A stretch of 64,000 nt of DNA from Mansonella perstans (lineage: Eukaryota; Nematoda; Chromadorea; Rhabditida; Onchocercidae): positions 62,001-126,000 of the forward strand of contig JBAMDO010000172.1 in the NCBI GenBank assembly GCA_037074765.1, written 5' to 3'. The position numbers and the translations under genes are program-made. The notes below the pieces were generated by a model, which saw nothing but the letters and a program-made list of their open reading frames with translations, was not told the origin of the DNA and did not search any database. Position 1 is the first letter of the stretch; each line of letters opens with the position of its first letter. Of the stretch, positions 39,701 to 51,800 are shown piece by piece.

Positions 39701-42700
39701 TCATGTACCAAGTTTTCTTTTTTTTGCATGCGTCAAGACATTCAGAATTCAATATAATTTTCCTCTACCAGCTTTTATTGCAGGATCGAGTTAGAGGCTT
39801 AAACGATTCGGATGTTCATGTTGCCGTCAATCAACGAGGCGAGGCACTCTTTGAACGCACAGAACATTTCAAAAATGTTCTGATAGCAATGTTGAGAAGA
39901 GCGATTGCAAATCTAGCTGATGCGGATGCTGATATTGCTCATCGTTTGAGTGCTTCGCAGGGCGAATATGATATTTCTAGTATGTTGCCGAAAATATATT
40001 TGTTTTTTAGCTAATAACCTTAGGTTACTCTACTTCTCAATAAATCCTCTATCTTATGATGAAAACTTAAGATCTTTGCATTTTACAGATTATGGCATGG
40101 TACCAGTAATTAGTACACCATTACACGGATTCGAAGTTCCAGGCCCACCAATAGGCTCAATTGAAGTAGATACCGTGGACATCGTAAGCGTTTTATACTT
40201 TTTTTCTTCATTGCAGTTTGAATGAAGCCATTTAGTGAAGAATATGTTGACTTTTTATTTAAGACTTATATATAAGCTTCAGTTGTTTTCCTTATAAAAC
40301 TACTAGCTCTTTACTCGTTGTTGGTTTGAAAAAAAACTTCCTATTGTACTGGGACAACTTTACTGAAATATGTAGCTAAGCTTAACATCTTAAACTGCTC
40401 TGCTTACCTGCGCAGAAAATCTGTATCTTGATGACACTCTGTCTCACTGCTTCAGAAATTGTTGATTGAATTTTACAGGAAGCTTTTGATACTTCGCAAG
40501 AAGTGCAAATGAGAGATGAGAATCTGGGCGAGGATCCAAACGCCAACCGTACTGATGTCACGCAAGAAAGTGCTTCATCGGAAACTCAGACATCCAGTGG
40601 CGCTGGTGATGGTAATTTTTTTTAAATATTAAATAAAAGAAGTAACTGATAATGGATAATGTGGTATCCGCTCTATCAATTTTGTGAATTCTAATTTAAA
40701 AATAATCTTACTGTCAGAATTACTAGCTCTGTTCGTCTATTTAGTAAGAATCTTACTGATTGGTATCTTAGAGAATATCTTAATATTTGGGAAGTATCTT
40801 AGTATATTTGGAACCAATCTTAGTTTGCATGAGCTTTCAAAACTTATCCATATTGATCTTATTGAGCCGATGTAGGGAATTTGATTTATTTGAAACTCTT
40901 GTTTTCTCCTTTCTTGCTGAGCCATCGCACTGAAACAGTTGTCAATTTGGATATCCTGGAAGAAACTGATTTTTTCACTGTTAAGTTTGGGCGAACTTTG
41001 GTGACATTTTTGTCCATCTCTCATTTTATGCACAAAGTCGTTTTCACTTACAGATATTGCAGCAGAAAATGATTTAAATATCATTGAAATGATTAGGACT
41101 TTGTCGGATTTGATGCAGTCGGGACGTTCAACAACACTTGCGCAGGTGATGCGTGAGATAGGACAACCAGTTACCCGCCTCGATACAGGTCAATTATTTT
41201 TATAGCATACTGTCATTCTCTTCACATGTCCTCGCATTTGACTTTTTCTCGCTGGATGAATTTAAATCTTCAGAGATAGGTATTTTATTTAATTTTTACA
41301 GGCTTTGTAAATTTGGTCATGGTATTGGCGTATGAAATATTGCAAATTCCTGAGGTTGTGCAAATACTGAATGGTAATTTCTCTTCTTTAAGTAAGAATC
41401 GACAGCAAATGCGCCGTTTTCTGATTCAGAATGTATTCAATGATAACTGCCGGCCGTCTGATGAAGGTTTTATTTGTTATCAGTTATTTTACCACATCTG
41501 TTGATTAGATGCTATCGCTCAGCGAGGAAGCTACTTAATGCTCCTTTGTGTTGAATCTTGCCGCATTTCAGTAACAAATTGGATAATGACTTGTTCTAGT
41601 CACTGTGTGCATAGATATTTTCCTCTTATTTGAAGATTGTTTCTTTAGTCTTATCTTGAGTTGCTAAAACAGCGGAATCGATTTCGAAGGTTTATTTTCT
41701 TTTCAGAAATTTTGAAATTTTATAGATCTTAAAAATGCTGCTGAACGTGTAGCATTAGCGGAAGAGAAGCTAGATCGTTTTCTTGCATACAGCGATGTTC
41801 ATCGTTATGCGAACGTTGATGGTATTGGTCGAGTAGATTTGGTTGCTAGTTTATTGCGCTTGGAAAAGCGGGTTGTGGAAGAATTTTTGCGCCATTTGAT
41901 GCGTACGGATGATGGTAACTGTTGGCTTAGTATTTTCATTTAATCCAGTGACTTTTTTTTTTTGTTTTTAGAGAGTTGTTCTTGTTGGGATTGTGTAGTA
42001 TCATCTCGTTTTTATAAGTTAACATCATTAGATTTAACACCGGAAGAATATTCGAAAACCATTGTCGATATGTTCACAGCATATGTTTATCGAGCTGTTC
42101 TGCTTACAAACCTGTCAATGAAGGGCCAACCATACGACTACGAGAGCCTTCTGCTTCGTTTCATGGTTATTTCCCGGAATTTTAAACGTTTTCCACTTTA
42201 ATAGTAACGTCTTTCACTGAATTGTTGGATTCTATGAATTCCATCTTTGTTGTTGTTTCACTTTGTTATGCTGTTTTTAGTTCAAAGTATTTCAGGAAAG
42301 ACCAACAAGAATCACCGAGCGCCACCTGTCAGTTTCAATGGCACAGATGAGTATGTCTCATATAAGGCTTTTATTGCGTCGAGAAACTCCTTTCACTGTT
42401 CATGATATGATGGAAGATATTATTCTTGCAAATGAAAGTATGTCTTTTCTTGTTTATTGCATTGAATACATAGGAACTTTTCGGAAATTGAAGGTACTAT
42501 GCGCCGGACACGATTTTGCGCTGATACTGTAAAAGAAATAAGCGGTATTAGCTAATATAAGTTTTCGTTCCATTAATGCGTCAAGTAGATCAAGTGTTGC
42601 AAGTGTCCAGGCTAAATAATTTTTGAAAATATGTCCCGCATGTCTCGACATTCCTAACTGCTGACACTTCAGTTTTGATGGGATATCCAATAGAAGTTAA

Positions 42701-44224
42701 ATTTGCATAACGCTAACATCTAAAAAGTTGAAATTAATATGGAAAAGCTCAGATGATCAAAGCGCTGAATCGAGCAGTTTTAATGCAAGGAGTGAAATCG
42801 ACTATGTGCCGTCAGATTCCACTCCTGAATGCGATGAGGTTAGCAGATGTTTAAATAATAGAATTTGAAGCATTTTTCCAAATATTCAGGTTGCATAACA
42901 TCATTATTTTAGTCGAGTAAAGAAAGGAACGATAAAGAAGAAAAATCGGATGACATAGAGATGCAAGACGCACAGGATGGTGCAGCAGGTGGCAGTTGGA
43001 TGTCTATTTTACCAAAGGTTTATCTTTTTTTTTCATTTTTGAAGAATTTGGGTTCATCGATTGAAGACTTTTCAAACCTAAAACATACATATGCTTAGGA
43101 TCTATCAAGAGAATACTTGGACAAGAATACGTTATTAAAATCTTTTTACGGTAGGAAATAGTCATGGGACAGACACATAAGCCAAGTTCTAAATTAGTTA
43201 GAAAAGCTTTGATTTACCTCAGAATTATGATGATTTCGGGAATAAAAGATTTTCTTTTTTTTCTTTTTTTTTATAAACAGGTTTTGAACTTTACTCTTTA
43301 TTTATGAAATAGTGTTGAAAAGTCTTGATTATTCGAAAGATGAATTCAATTCATATGAAATGACTTCTTTGAATGCAGTTTTAAAAACGTTGAATTTTGC
43401 AGCCACCAATTATTGTATCTATTAAAAGAAAAGTGAGTGTCAGTATTTTCAGGAATGGATAACAGTAATTCAGGATGATAAGAATCATTTGGTACCTAAA
43501 AATGTGAAATCATTTAGCGATGCATATTTAGGTGGTTGTTCAGGAAAAAGAAAGGTTCATTATATTGCAAGCAGTAGTATTGTTTTCTCTTTGTCTGGAT
43601 CATTCAGATTTTTTGATTTATACCGGGACCCTTATTGAACTCCTACGCATAAAGGAGTAGTTAATTCAGACTCTTCTGTGCTTAACTTCTTTTGCTCAGA
43701 ATCTACCACTTTTAAACTATATGTCTGACGTTGTCAGAAGCTAGCCAAATTGTAGATACTACATCGTTCAAGGAAAATCATCAATAATTTTGTTTAAGGG
43801 GATGAAGGTAACTAAAGAAGGCTCATCCGATGGAGTGGTATCTTCCGCCGTCAAAAGATCTTTGGAAGAAGCTGTATCTAGTTCTGGTTTCGCACCTACT
43901 AATGTGAGTTGTATAATTCATGTTTTCAAATTTCTGTCAAATTGTTTGAAAAGAGTGAAATTACAGTTTAAGATATCGGTCATTGAAAATTTTAATGAGA
44001 GACGGGTTTTGGATTCAGAATCTGTGTAAAATGGTTGCAGTACTTGGGTGAATAGAAGCACTGATGTAGTACTGACATTTTAGATTCCCAGTTCGCCTGA
44101 AGCAACAAATGTACTACAGAATGAGTTTGATGATTTGGTACGACAGCGAGTGATGAAGGATGAGAAATTTGATCCTGAAAAATATCCGGAATTGAATAAA
44201 TTTCTGAAAAAGAGAGACGCCTAG
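33754..44224 (+). CDS. BAG6: BAG6 (BAT3/Scythe) orthologue, 31 exons
   Basis: Thirty-one exons, from 33754-33813 and 33904-34073 to 43453-43554, 43799-43903 and 44084-44224, join in a continuous frame of 1366 aa. Residues 1 to about 73 are an N-terminal ubiquitin-like domain (MRIRVKTLDRKDEELDIADD, QRLIFQGHPLLNNDRLLQDY, LHMVER). Residues about 130-360 are a conserved helical region. Residues about 410-640 are Pro/Ser/Thr/Asn-rich and disordered. The C-terminus has EWITVIQDD, SFSDAYLGGCSGKRK (basic, nuclear-signal-like, the TRC35-contact segment in human BAG6) and a final BAG-like helix block ending DPEKYPELNKFLKKRDA. In mammals BAG6 with TRC35 and UBL4A captures tail-anchored and mislocalised hydrophobic proteins and steers them to the ER or to degradation. 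The role here is inferred from the matching ends. AATAAA lies 83 bases past the stop. Exon 26 has two in-frame acceptors 15 bases apart (42281 or 42296), allowing a five-residue variant. Confidence 0.93.
38465..38656. repeat. near-identical 28-bp direct repeat flanking BAG6 exon 16
   Basis: ACGTGATAAATAGCGGAACT at 38465 recurs as ACGTAATAAATAGCGGAACC at 38629. The two copies lie in introns 15 and 16, on either side of exon 16 (38504-38567). About 28 bases match with a few differences. Confidence 0.8.
40687..40835. repeat. degenerate minisatellite in BAG6 intron 21
   Basis: AATCTTA or TATCTTA is repeated about seven times with spacers of roughly 15-20 bases. No coding function is indicated. 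Confidence 0.6.
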
Positions 44225-45096
44225 TCAGTGGAAATAGTAGGGAAGGAAGCGAGGGCGCTCACCACTTCCATTTTTATGCAGTTTTGTGCAGTACATGTTC
44301 GTCTCTAATAAACTGTCTGTGCTCTCTTATTTTTATCGTAATTTAGATATGATTTATTTAGGGAATGGAAAAAATATGATCGATGTAAGCAATGAAAAAA
44401 TGATATATCTAGCAAACAGAAATAGGAATTGGAAAATTATGGGAAATTGGAAAAATGCATTCACCATCTTTGAGTCTTTTTTAGTCTCATTTTTATGTAT
44501 TGAGCTCAAATTGCCATAATTGGTGATATTTCTATTGCTTCAAAAATATGTCGATTTTATTTAATGCATATACTTTCATAGAGGAATGCCTCAGTTACAA
44601 TACTTTCTTACTCATCATTTAATGTATTAATGCCAACATTTCTATTGCTTGATGGACCTGATTATGATTTTATGATGAAAAATTAATTTCACTTTAATGT
44701 TTGCACATCATGAATTGAAAGCAGGAATAAATGAAGCAATCGTTATAGCGCAAAATTATCTAAAATATTTGCATAATTAACGGCGGCTTTCCAATGCAGA
44801 ATCATTTCTTCACATTAACGCTTTTTCAATTACCAATAGATTTTTTATGAATGATTATAACGGAGTGCTGAAAATAATCGCAATCAAAATAAGAAAAAAA
44901 ACGTTTCAACTTTTATCATTTAAATTACATCTTTTGAGTTACTGATAGAGTAAATGATTTATGTCTATGTGTTGGGTACTTGAAAAAGTTTGACATATAG
45001 TGGATTTGAACCTGTAATATTTTTTCTGGAAAATTTACAATCATATAAGTGGGAATGGATTCCTATTTTGGATTGTTCATTACAGCAGAACTTAAA
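44225..45096. other. intercistronic region BAG6 to TIP41
   Basis: 0.9 kb between two plus-strand genes. AATAAA at 44307-44312 is the likely BAG6 poly(A) signal. A TTTCCCAG acceptor-like site ends at 45105, 12 bases before the TIP41 start. The spacing is compatible with a nematode operon but does not prove one. Confidence 0.5.
44307..44312 (+). promoter_or_regulatory. polyadenylation signal of BAG6
   Basis: AATAAA in CTCTAATAAACTG, 83 bases after the BAG6 stop. Confidence 0.6.
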
Positions 45097-45105
45097 ATTT
45101 CCCAG
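45097..45105 (+). promoter_or_regulatory. acceptor-like site before TIP41
   Basis: AATTTCCCAG ends 12 bases before the chosen ATG at 45118. It is a candidate trans-splice acceptor and is the reason for preferring this ATG over the in-frame one at 45055. Confidence 0.5.
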
Positions 45106-45117
45106 TTATTTCGTATT

Positions 45118-47037
45118 ATGGATATCAAGCAAGGAGAAGAAATCTGTTTAGATGGTGGATCAAATGTAGCTGATAAATTAAGCAAAGCAGTGGAAGATAC
45201 TATTGTTAAGGTTTGTTCTAACATTTGAAAACAAAATACAGCACTATCGTTGAATGATATTCCAATAACGATCTGACTGCAGGAAGAATTTATTTTTGGT
45301 GATTTATGTGTGACCGTTACTCGCGATCATATCCTTTCATCACAGTGTCATCATCCAGAAGCAATGAACAATTACGAGGCACAATGTCAGGTTGTATTAT
45401 TTCCATTATTATTGGTAGATGCATATGTTGAGAAGGAAAAATAGCTTTTTCTTGGTTCAGGTTTGCGAATACACTCATATGCTGCAACTACCGCAATTGC
45501 CAGATATGATATTTCCAAATAATTCGGTAATTATTACTCATGCGGATAAGCCGGAATTACGAATCAGTTTCAATGCTTTTGATGCCTTGAAATCCGTTGA
45601 CGTCACTTCATATCCTGATGTGAAGGTGAAGCAACTTTGATTTTGTTTTTGAATTAACATTCTGTCTTCCATAAGATTTCACCTCAGTTCTGTGCTTTTC
45701 CTGTCAATCTTCCGTATACATAGCACGATTCTCTTGAAGTTGAACTAAGTTGTCAATCGTCAAATATTCTGATCCGCCAGTTTATGTTATCAGTGGATAG
45801 ATTAAAATTGAAGTCTGAGTTACTACAGATATCGAAAATGCAATTAACGTAAAATGCAGTTTCCAATTTATAATATGTAACGTTTGAAGGTTGGACCGAG
45901 CGAGAAATGGCAGCGATCGAGAAGTAATGTGAATAGTTTACGACGAAGTAGTCAACCGTTCGACTGGACCTACACAAGTAATTACAAAGGAACCGTGGAA
46001 GGTTACACGGTATTTTCTCTTTTATTCTTATGCTCGATCACTTTTCTTTTATTCTGATAATCATTTTTCCAATTTTTATTTCATATGATCAAAAGAAATT
46101 CCTTTCAAATTGTTTTAAAGAATTTGATGTTGTTATGAGAGTGAAAAACTTTTGTGGATTCGTTTTAGGTGGTACCAACGAAGGAAGAGATTTCAATAGA
46201 AAAACTGAAACGTCGTGATCCGATTAAATTTTATTCACAGCTGACGCTGTATGAAGATGAATTAGCTGATCACGGATCTTCCGAGGTATTCAACTGAAAA
46301 TTTACTTTTTCGTGGAGAATGAAAATATATCATTTATTTAATTGTACTCCAATTTCTTAAAGAGTAAAGAATATAAATTGTAAATGGAATTTAGGATTTT
46401 AGCCCAAATTCCTTGTACTATGAAAAATTAATATAAATTCATTTCTGTTTGCTATTTATTAATTTCGTGTTTTAAACAAATCTAAGCAGTACTTCTTGGA
46501 TATTATTTCTCCTAGATGAGCATACGTTTGCGGGTCATGCCAACCTATTTATTTCTTCTATGCCGTTTTTATCTTCGAATCGATGGTGTTTTGGTCAGAA
46601 TTTGTGACACAAGGCTTTATAAGGAGCTTGATTCAGACACATTTTTGAGACAGTGGACACGTCGTGAACTAAAATTGGCTAATTCATCACCACTGGTATT
46701 TTTTTCCTAATGAAAAAATTTCGAAAAAAGTTGAAATTTTGGAAGCGAAGGAGCTTTTTCTATGTTGAGACTTTTTTGACTGCTTGGAAAGACAGAATAA
46801 CAGCTGTTATTTCAGCGAATATACTGAAGCGGTGTTGTGCTATTGATTCATGATAAACTGACTTTTTTGTAATCCATTTTTTTTTGATTTCTTTTTTCAT
46901 TGGATTTTACTGTTTCGCTTTAATTTTTCAACATTTAGATACGGAGCAATGTGTTGAATCCAGACTTTATTTATAATTACTTGCCAATCGTGGAAGAGGA
47001 AATGACAGAACTAAGTCCACTACGATGTTGTACTTGA
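45118..47037 (+). CDS. TIPRL: TIP41-like protein (TIPRL), PP2A-phosphatase regulator
   Basis: Seven exons (45118-45210, 45283-45390, 45461-45625, 45890-46009, 46169-46285, 46516-46695, 46939-47037), all joined in phase 0, give 293 aa. The human protein is about 272 aa. TIP41 landmarks are continuous: LPQLPDMIF, ISFNAFDALKSV, FDWTYTSNYKGT, VVPTKEEI, IKFYSQLTLYEDELADHG, RVMPTYLFLLCRFYLRIDGV, IRICDTRLY-like VRICDTRLY and IYNYLPIVEEE. TIP41 proteins bind the catalytic subunits of PP2A-type phosphatases and modulate TOR signalling; conservation of the core implies the same role here. The first 35 residues are longer than usual and not conserved. An upstream in-frame ATG at 45055 would add 21 residues, but lies before a good acceptor. 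Two AATAAA signals follow at 47248 and 47261. Confidence 0.95.
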
Positions 47038-47247
47038 TAAGTGTAGTTTATTTCTTTTCTTTTTTTAAATCTTATTCTCATTTATCTGTCGAATCAGTTG
47101 TAGGATACATGAAAAATTTTACGTTAGTCATTTTCCATGGAAATGTTTTACTCAAAATCGATAATTCTTTCTTGTACATTTTTTAATATCAATGCATGTG
47201 TGGTTGATTTGTTGTTAGATTGTAGAACAGTTAATAAGCAAGTGTTT

Positions 47248-47266
47248 AATAAAGCACTGGAATAAA
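47248..47266 (+). promoter_or_regulatory. two polyadenylation signals of TIP41
   Basis: AATAAA at 47248-47253 and again at 47261-47266. Confidence 0.55.
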
Positions 47267-48854
47267 TTAAATTACGGATTTCTGCAATTTCTCTTTTCCG
47301 TATATGTATAAACTTATATGCGTTCTACAGTTTGTTTATTTATTAAGTTCTGTTTTGTATAGGTTATTTATATATAGGTTCTGTTTCTTTTTTCACTCAA
47401 TAATTAATTATATTGCTATATCACTCACTCCGTTTGGAATTCAGGAATAAATCTTGACAATTAAATGTGATATTTGTATGCGAGATGAATAATTTTGTCA
47501 CATATCTTGGTTTCATTTTGGAACTCGTTTAATGAATCCATCAGCATGAATATGAAAACAAAAGGCGATGGATTTGCTAATGTCTAAAAGTTTTCAAGTG
47601 ATGCGTGAAAAATGCATGTTAAAAATTTCAGTTAAAAGTCAGTGAATTAATCTGATTTGAACCGGTTTCTAAATAAGCGTTCAGAACGATAGCATTGATT
47701 GTTGTATGGAATATTTCGATACTTGATGATTTTCCTCTTGCTTCTTATGATAACAGTTTTTAACTTTATCAACAGAACAAAAAATGTTCAGTTTTTAATA
47801 TCGTTGAGGGAATTTTAAATGAAATTTTGGTACCATTTACATAGTGTACTTAATTAATTGATCTTTTCATACATGAAAAATTTGTCAAGAATTTTGCATT
47901 TTATTGAAAGGATTCATTTTAAAAAAATTTTTGAAATTAGAGAGGAAGAAAAATTTGTTTTTAATTTTAATACTTTTGACGTGAATATATTTCAAGTGAT
48001 TTCGATTCAATTTACAACCGTAACACTTCACATAATTTATCTAGCTTATACATAAGTGCTAATATATTATAATACTTAACTTAAAATGATTGAATAAAAG
48101 TTATCATTTATTATTTGATAATCTTTTGGATAATGCTTGCACGAAGTTTTATTTTCAACTAATATTTAAATTTATTTGTTTTCAACTTCTAATTTTTTAG
48201 TGTGATTTTCTGTTTTGCTTTGAATAGAACAACAGCGAAAAAAAGAACTTTGTAAAAGTAAGTAAGCTATTGCAAAGACTGGTTTTATAGTAAATTTGCA
48301 GTAGCTATGATATATTTACTTATGGCATCAAGCAACCATTATCTTAAAGTTTAGAATTGCAATACATTAGATATATATATGTATTTATGTATGTATGCAC
48401 TAACTGTAAAAACCTTAATATGTTAAGTTCAATTATGAAATGAATTATATTTATTTGATATATTTCGATGACAACAAGATTTTAACGTAATTCGTGAAAT
48501 TTTTTGAGAAATTTTTCAAAAGTTTAGATTTTTGACTTTGTTTTGATTCCAAAAAAAGGAAAAAGCAATTATAAGACAAAAAAAAAGGAAATAAAATTGG
48601 AATTTTCAAAACCTTACATGAATTATTACGGTTATTACAGTTTTCATTTTTTGCTTTTTGAAAATATTACCGAGCTAATTTTGAATATTAGATGACATAT
48701 TTACAAATTTAATTTGCTAAAATTATTTTTATATCAAGTCGTAAATTTATATTTTTCAAACAATGCAAAAAAATTTAAAAAAAGATTCAAAAAACAGGCA
48801 TGTGCATTGGAAAACATAAATATCGATCCGGAATATCAGGAATTATCACCGTTA

Positions 48855-48860
48855 TTTATT
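48855..48860 (-). promoter_or_regulatory. polyadenylation signal of the BPI-like gene
   Basis: AATAAA on the minus strand, 34 bases past the TGA stop at 48894-48896. Confidence 0.5.
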
Positions 48861-48893
48861 AAAAAAAAAAAAAGAAATAGCGATCGGACAGTA

Positions 48894-51800
48894 TCATTCA
48901 TGAAATACCGAAGCAAATGCTTTCTTAACTTCTTCACGTAATTTCTTTTCTCCTAAGCGAAAATCGGTAGCGATTTCAACGAATTTATCATGAATAATTA
49001 ATTCCGGATTAATAAACTCAATTGTATCCTGAAAGGAAGTATTAAATTTGCTGTTTTAAAAAAAGAAAAACTTCAATTATATAATCAATAGTATGTTTTC
49101 TTTTTTTTCTTGTGACGTTCAAACAATTTAAATTAGTACCAAATTCGAATTTCAGCATTTTCGTAATATTTGAAATGAATGGTTCCTTATTTTTTATTTT
49201 TATTGTTTTTTGGCAAATATATATAAACAGAAATGTGAAGGAACATCTATTTCTATTAATGGTTTAAAAAATAATTCACGAGTGCTAGCCATAAAAAAAA
49301 AACTTTTCGTTAAAAATTTCAGTTAACAAGTTCAAATTCCATTATTAATTGTCATCAAAAGCTCCACATATGAAAAGCCAGTAGCATTTTGGACAAATAT
49401 GCATAATTATTACTAAATAAAGGATAAAAAATTCTGAATATTTTTCACCAAAATAAACTAACCTTTAATGGAAGTGGAATACCATTTTTCAAGGCCTTAA
49501 CAAGTTGAGGTCCAAAGAATGTTTTGGCCAGTTGAGCAAGTTGTGCAATTGAATTACTCGTAAGGCCTTTAATGGCACTTCGATGCAACCTGAAACGAAA
49601 ATTATCAATAGATTACATTTACTTAATAATTAATTTCAAAATTGTCTATTTTATTATAAAAAATGATTTAATTGCTTTAATAATTGAGAAAACATTGCTT
49701 CAATGAAATATCATACAACATTCAAACTTTATCTATAATAAATTTCTTCCTAATAGTTGAAAAAATTTTTCAGAAAAAAAAAACGAAATTTTCATTACCT
49801 TACATCAAATTTGCTAATTTTCAAAGCAGCAGCAAATTTTTCATCGTTAATAAGTAAGCGAAAATCGGCCTGAAGATCTGCTGTACTCACCATAATTTGT
49901 TTTCTTCGTCGGCCGTCATTGATATAGGTTAACACACGATCTGATTCCATTTAAATTCCATTAAAGCATTTCATGATTTCAACTTAATCGTGTTAAAAAT
50001 TTTTTTTTCTTGGACTTTAATTTCTGGAATTAAATTAATTTTTTATGTCTAACAAGTTTTGGTAAGAATTCAAAAAATTATGCATATAGAAAGAATAAAA
50101 GCATAAAAAATTAATTGAAAAAAAATAAGTAAACAAACGAACTTTTTAAATCAAAAGAGCCTGTATTTCTGGAAAACCGAAATTCCGGAACTTGATGTGG
50201 TAGCAGCAAAAATGATGATGATGCATTTGGATAATAACTAGCTATTTCCGGTATTAACATACCCAAGCAAAGGGATGTTACGAAATTTTGGTTGTTATAT
50301 TGTGAATTATCACAGCTAGTTCGTACAATTGGCTTGTATTGTGGTGGCAAAATATTTTCATCAATCTGTTGTTAGAAAATTAGTGATTAAATATGAATTT
50401 AAAAATAAATTTCAATTCTTATTTGAAAATAATTCAATGAAATAAACAAAAATAGCTTAGTTTTCTTCATTTTTTACCTCAACAATCATACGATCGCCCT
50501 CATAAGCATGATAGAGAAATGAGTTGAACAGATACTCTGAGCCATATAAGTACAACATTCTGGATGAATCATTTCCGGTATGCATTACGGGAGCATTAAA
50601 TGGTGTTGGACGATGATCATCATCATATCTAACTTCACCTCAAAATTTCCTCAAACTATATTCAATCCAGAATTGTATCGGTAATAATTTTACTAGTGGA
50701 AAATTTTCGTTTTCTTTTTTTAAAATAAAAATCGAAATTTAATGCAAAAGTACAGAAATTTTCGCAAAAATTCTTTTTTTTCGTATTCAGCGATAAATTT
50801 AATTCATTAATTTTTGGATGTTGTCATATTGAAGATTGAAATCTTCTTCAGTCATTTCTAAAATTTGCATTATATAATGTTTAAAATTTTCTTTCGTCGT
50901 TAAATGTTTAAATTATTTCAAACGGGAAATTAAATGAACCTTTTTGCTGTGTTTCAAAATAATCCACTGTAACAATTGGGTCATTAATATTACGATTGTC
51001 GATGTACAAGCCTTTTGTGAGACGATGTAAAAGTCTGCTTACAATCAAATTATCAACCGAATTGATGGATGGAAAGTGATCAGTTAAATTTGTAAATGCT
51101 AAGCGCTGCAAATGCAAAAAAAAGAGTAAAACATATTAATAGTTTAGTTTCATAATTTTTACATTAAAATTCTTGTCAATCATATTAAACCCAAATTTTA
51201 CATGCTGTTGTGAGAAAAATTCTGTTGCATTTTAATTTTGTCGCAACAATCCTCAAAATAAATCGAATTTCCAAAATATGATTCTCAAAAATTTCACCTT
51301 AAGAAATTTTATCTTTTTTTGAGAATTTTCGGTTTGTAATTGTAATGAAATTTTGTAATTAACTGAGTTTCAATATGAGAAATTTTTGAGAAAGGCACTT
51401 AAATTGTTTATATTGCACAAATTAAAATTTTGTATTGCGAAATTAATTCATCACTTTTTATTTTTAACACTTTAAATTTTGATTATTATTTTATGGAAAA
51501 GAATGAAAAAAAACCATTCGGAATTTCGAATTTAAAAAATATTACCTGGAAAAGAAGTGGTGAGCTATTTTCAATAATTCGTTGTAAACTGCTACAAAAA
51601 ACATTCGGAATTTTTTGTCTTATTACTTCATTTATTCCAGCCTACAACTAATAAATATTTATAGAAATGCGATAAGAAATGATTGGATTTTGGAATAAAT
51701 GGCTAATCTTATCAATGGATATAATCAAATTTTTCGGACGATGATTATTCTTGAAGGTAATTGATTATTTCAATATTAAAAATTATAGCGTTTAAAGATT

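Larger units (their letters stand above)
47038..48893. other. convergent intergenic region TIP41 to BPI-like gene
   Basis: About 1.9 kb between two convergent stop codons. AATAAA occurs at 47248-47253 and 47261-47266 for TIP41. TTTATT at 48855-48860 gives AATAAA on the minus strand, 34 bases after the BPI-like stop. The rest is AT-rich with no supported exon. A short acceptor-preceded open stretch at about 48799-48860 on the plus strand is noted but not called. Confidence 0.5.

Noticed and set aside
40684..41084. hydrophobic ORFs within BAG6 intron 21
   Set aside because: They are built from a degenerate ATCTTA repeat and have no splice sites in frame with BAG6.
48799..48860. plus-strand open segment after AAAACAG (CALENINIDPEYQELSPLF)
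   Set aside because: It lies in the 3' flank of the BPI gene with no partner exon or stop context, and is too short to support.
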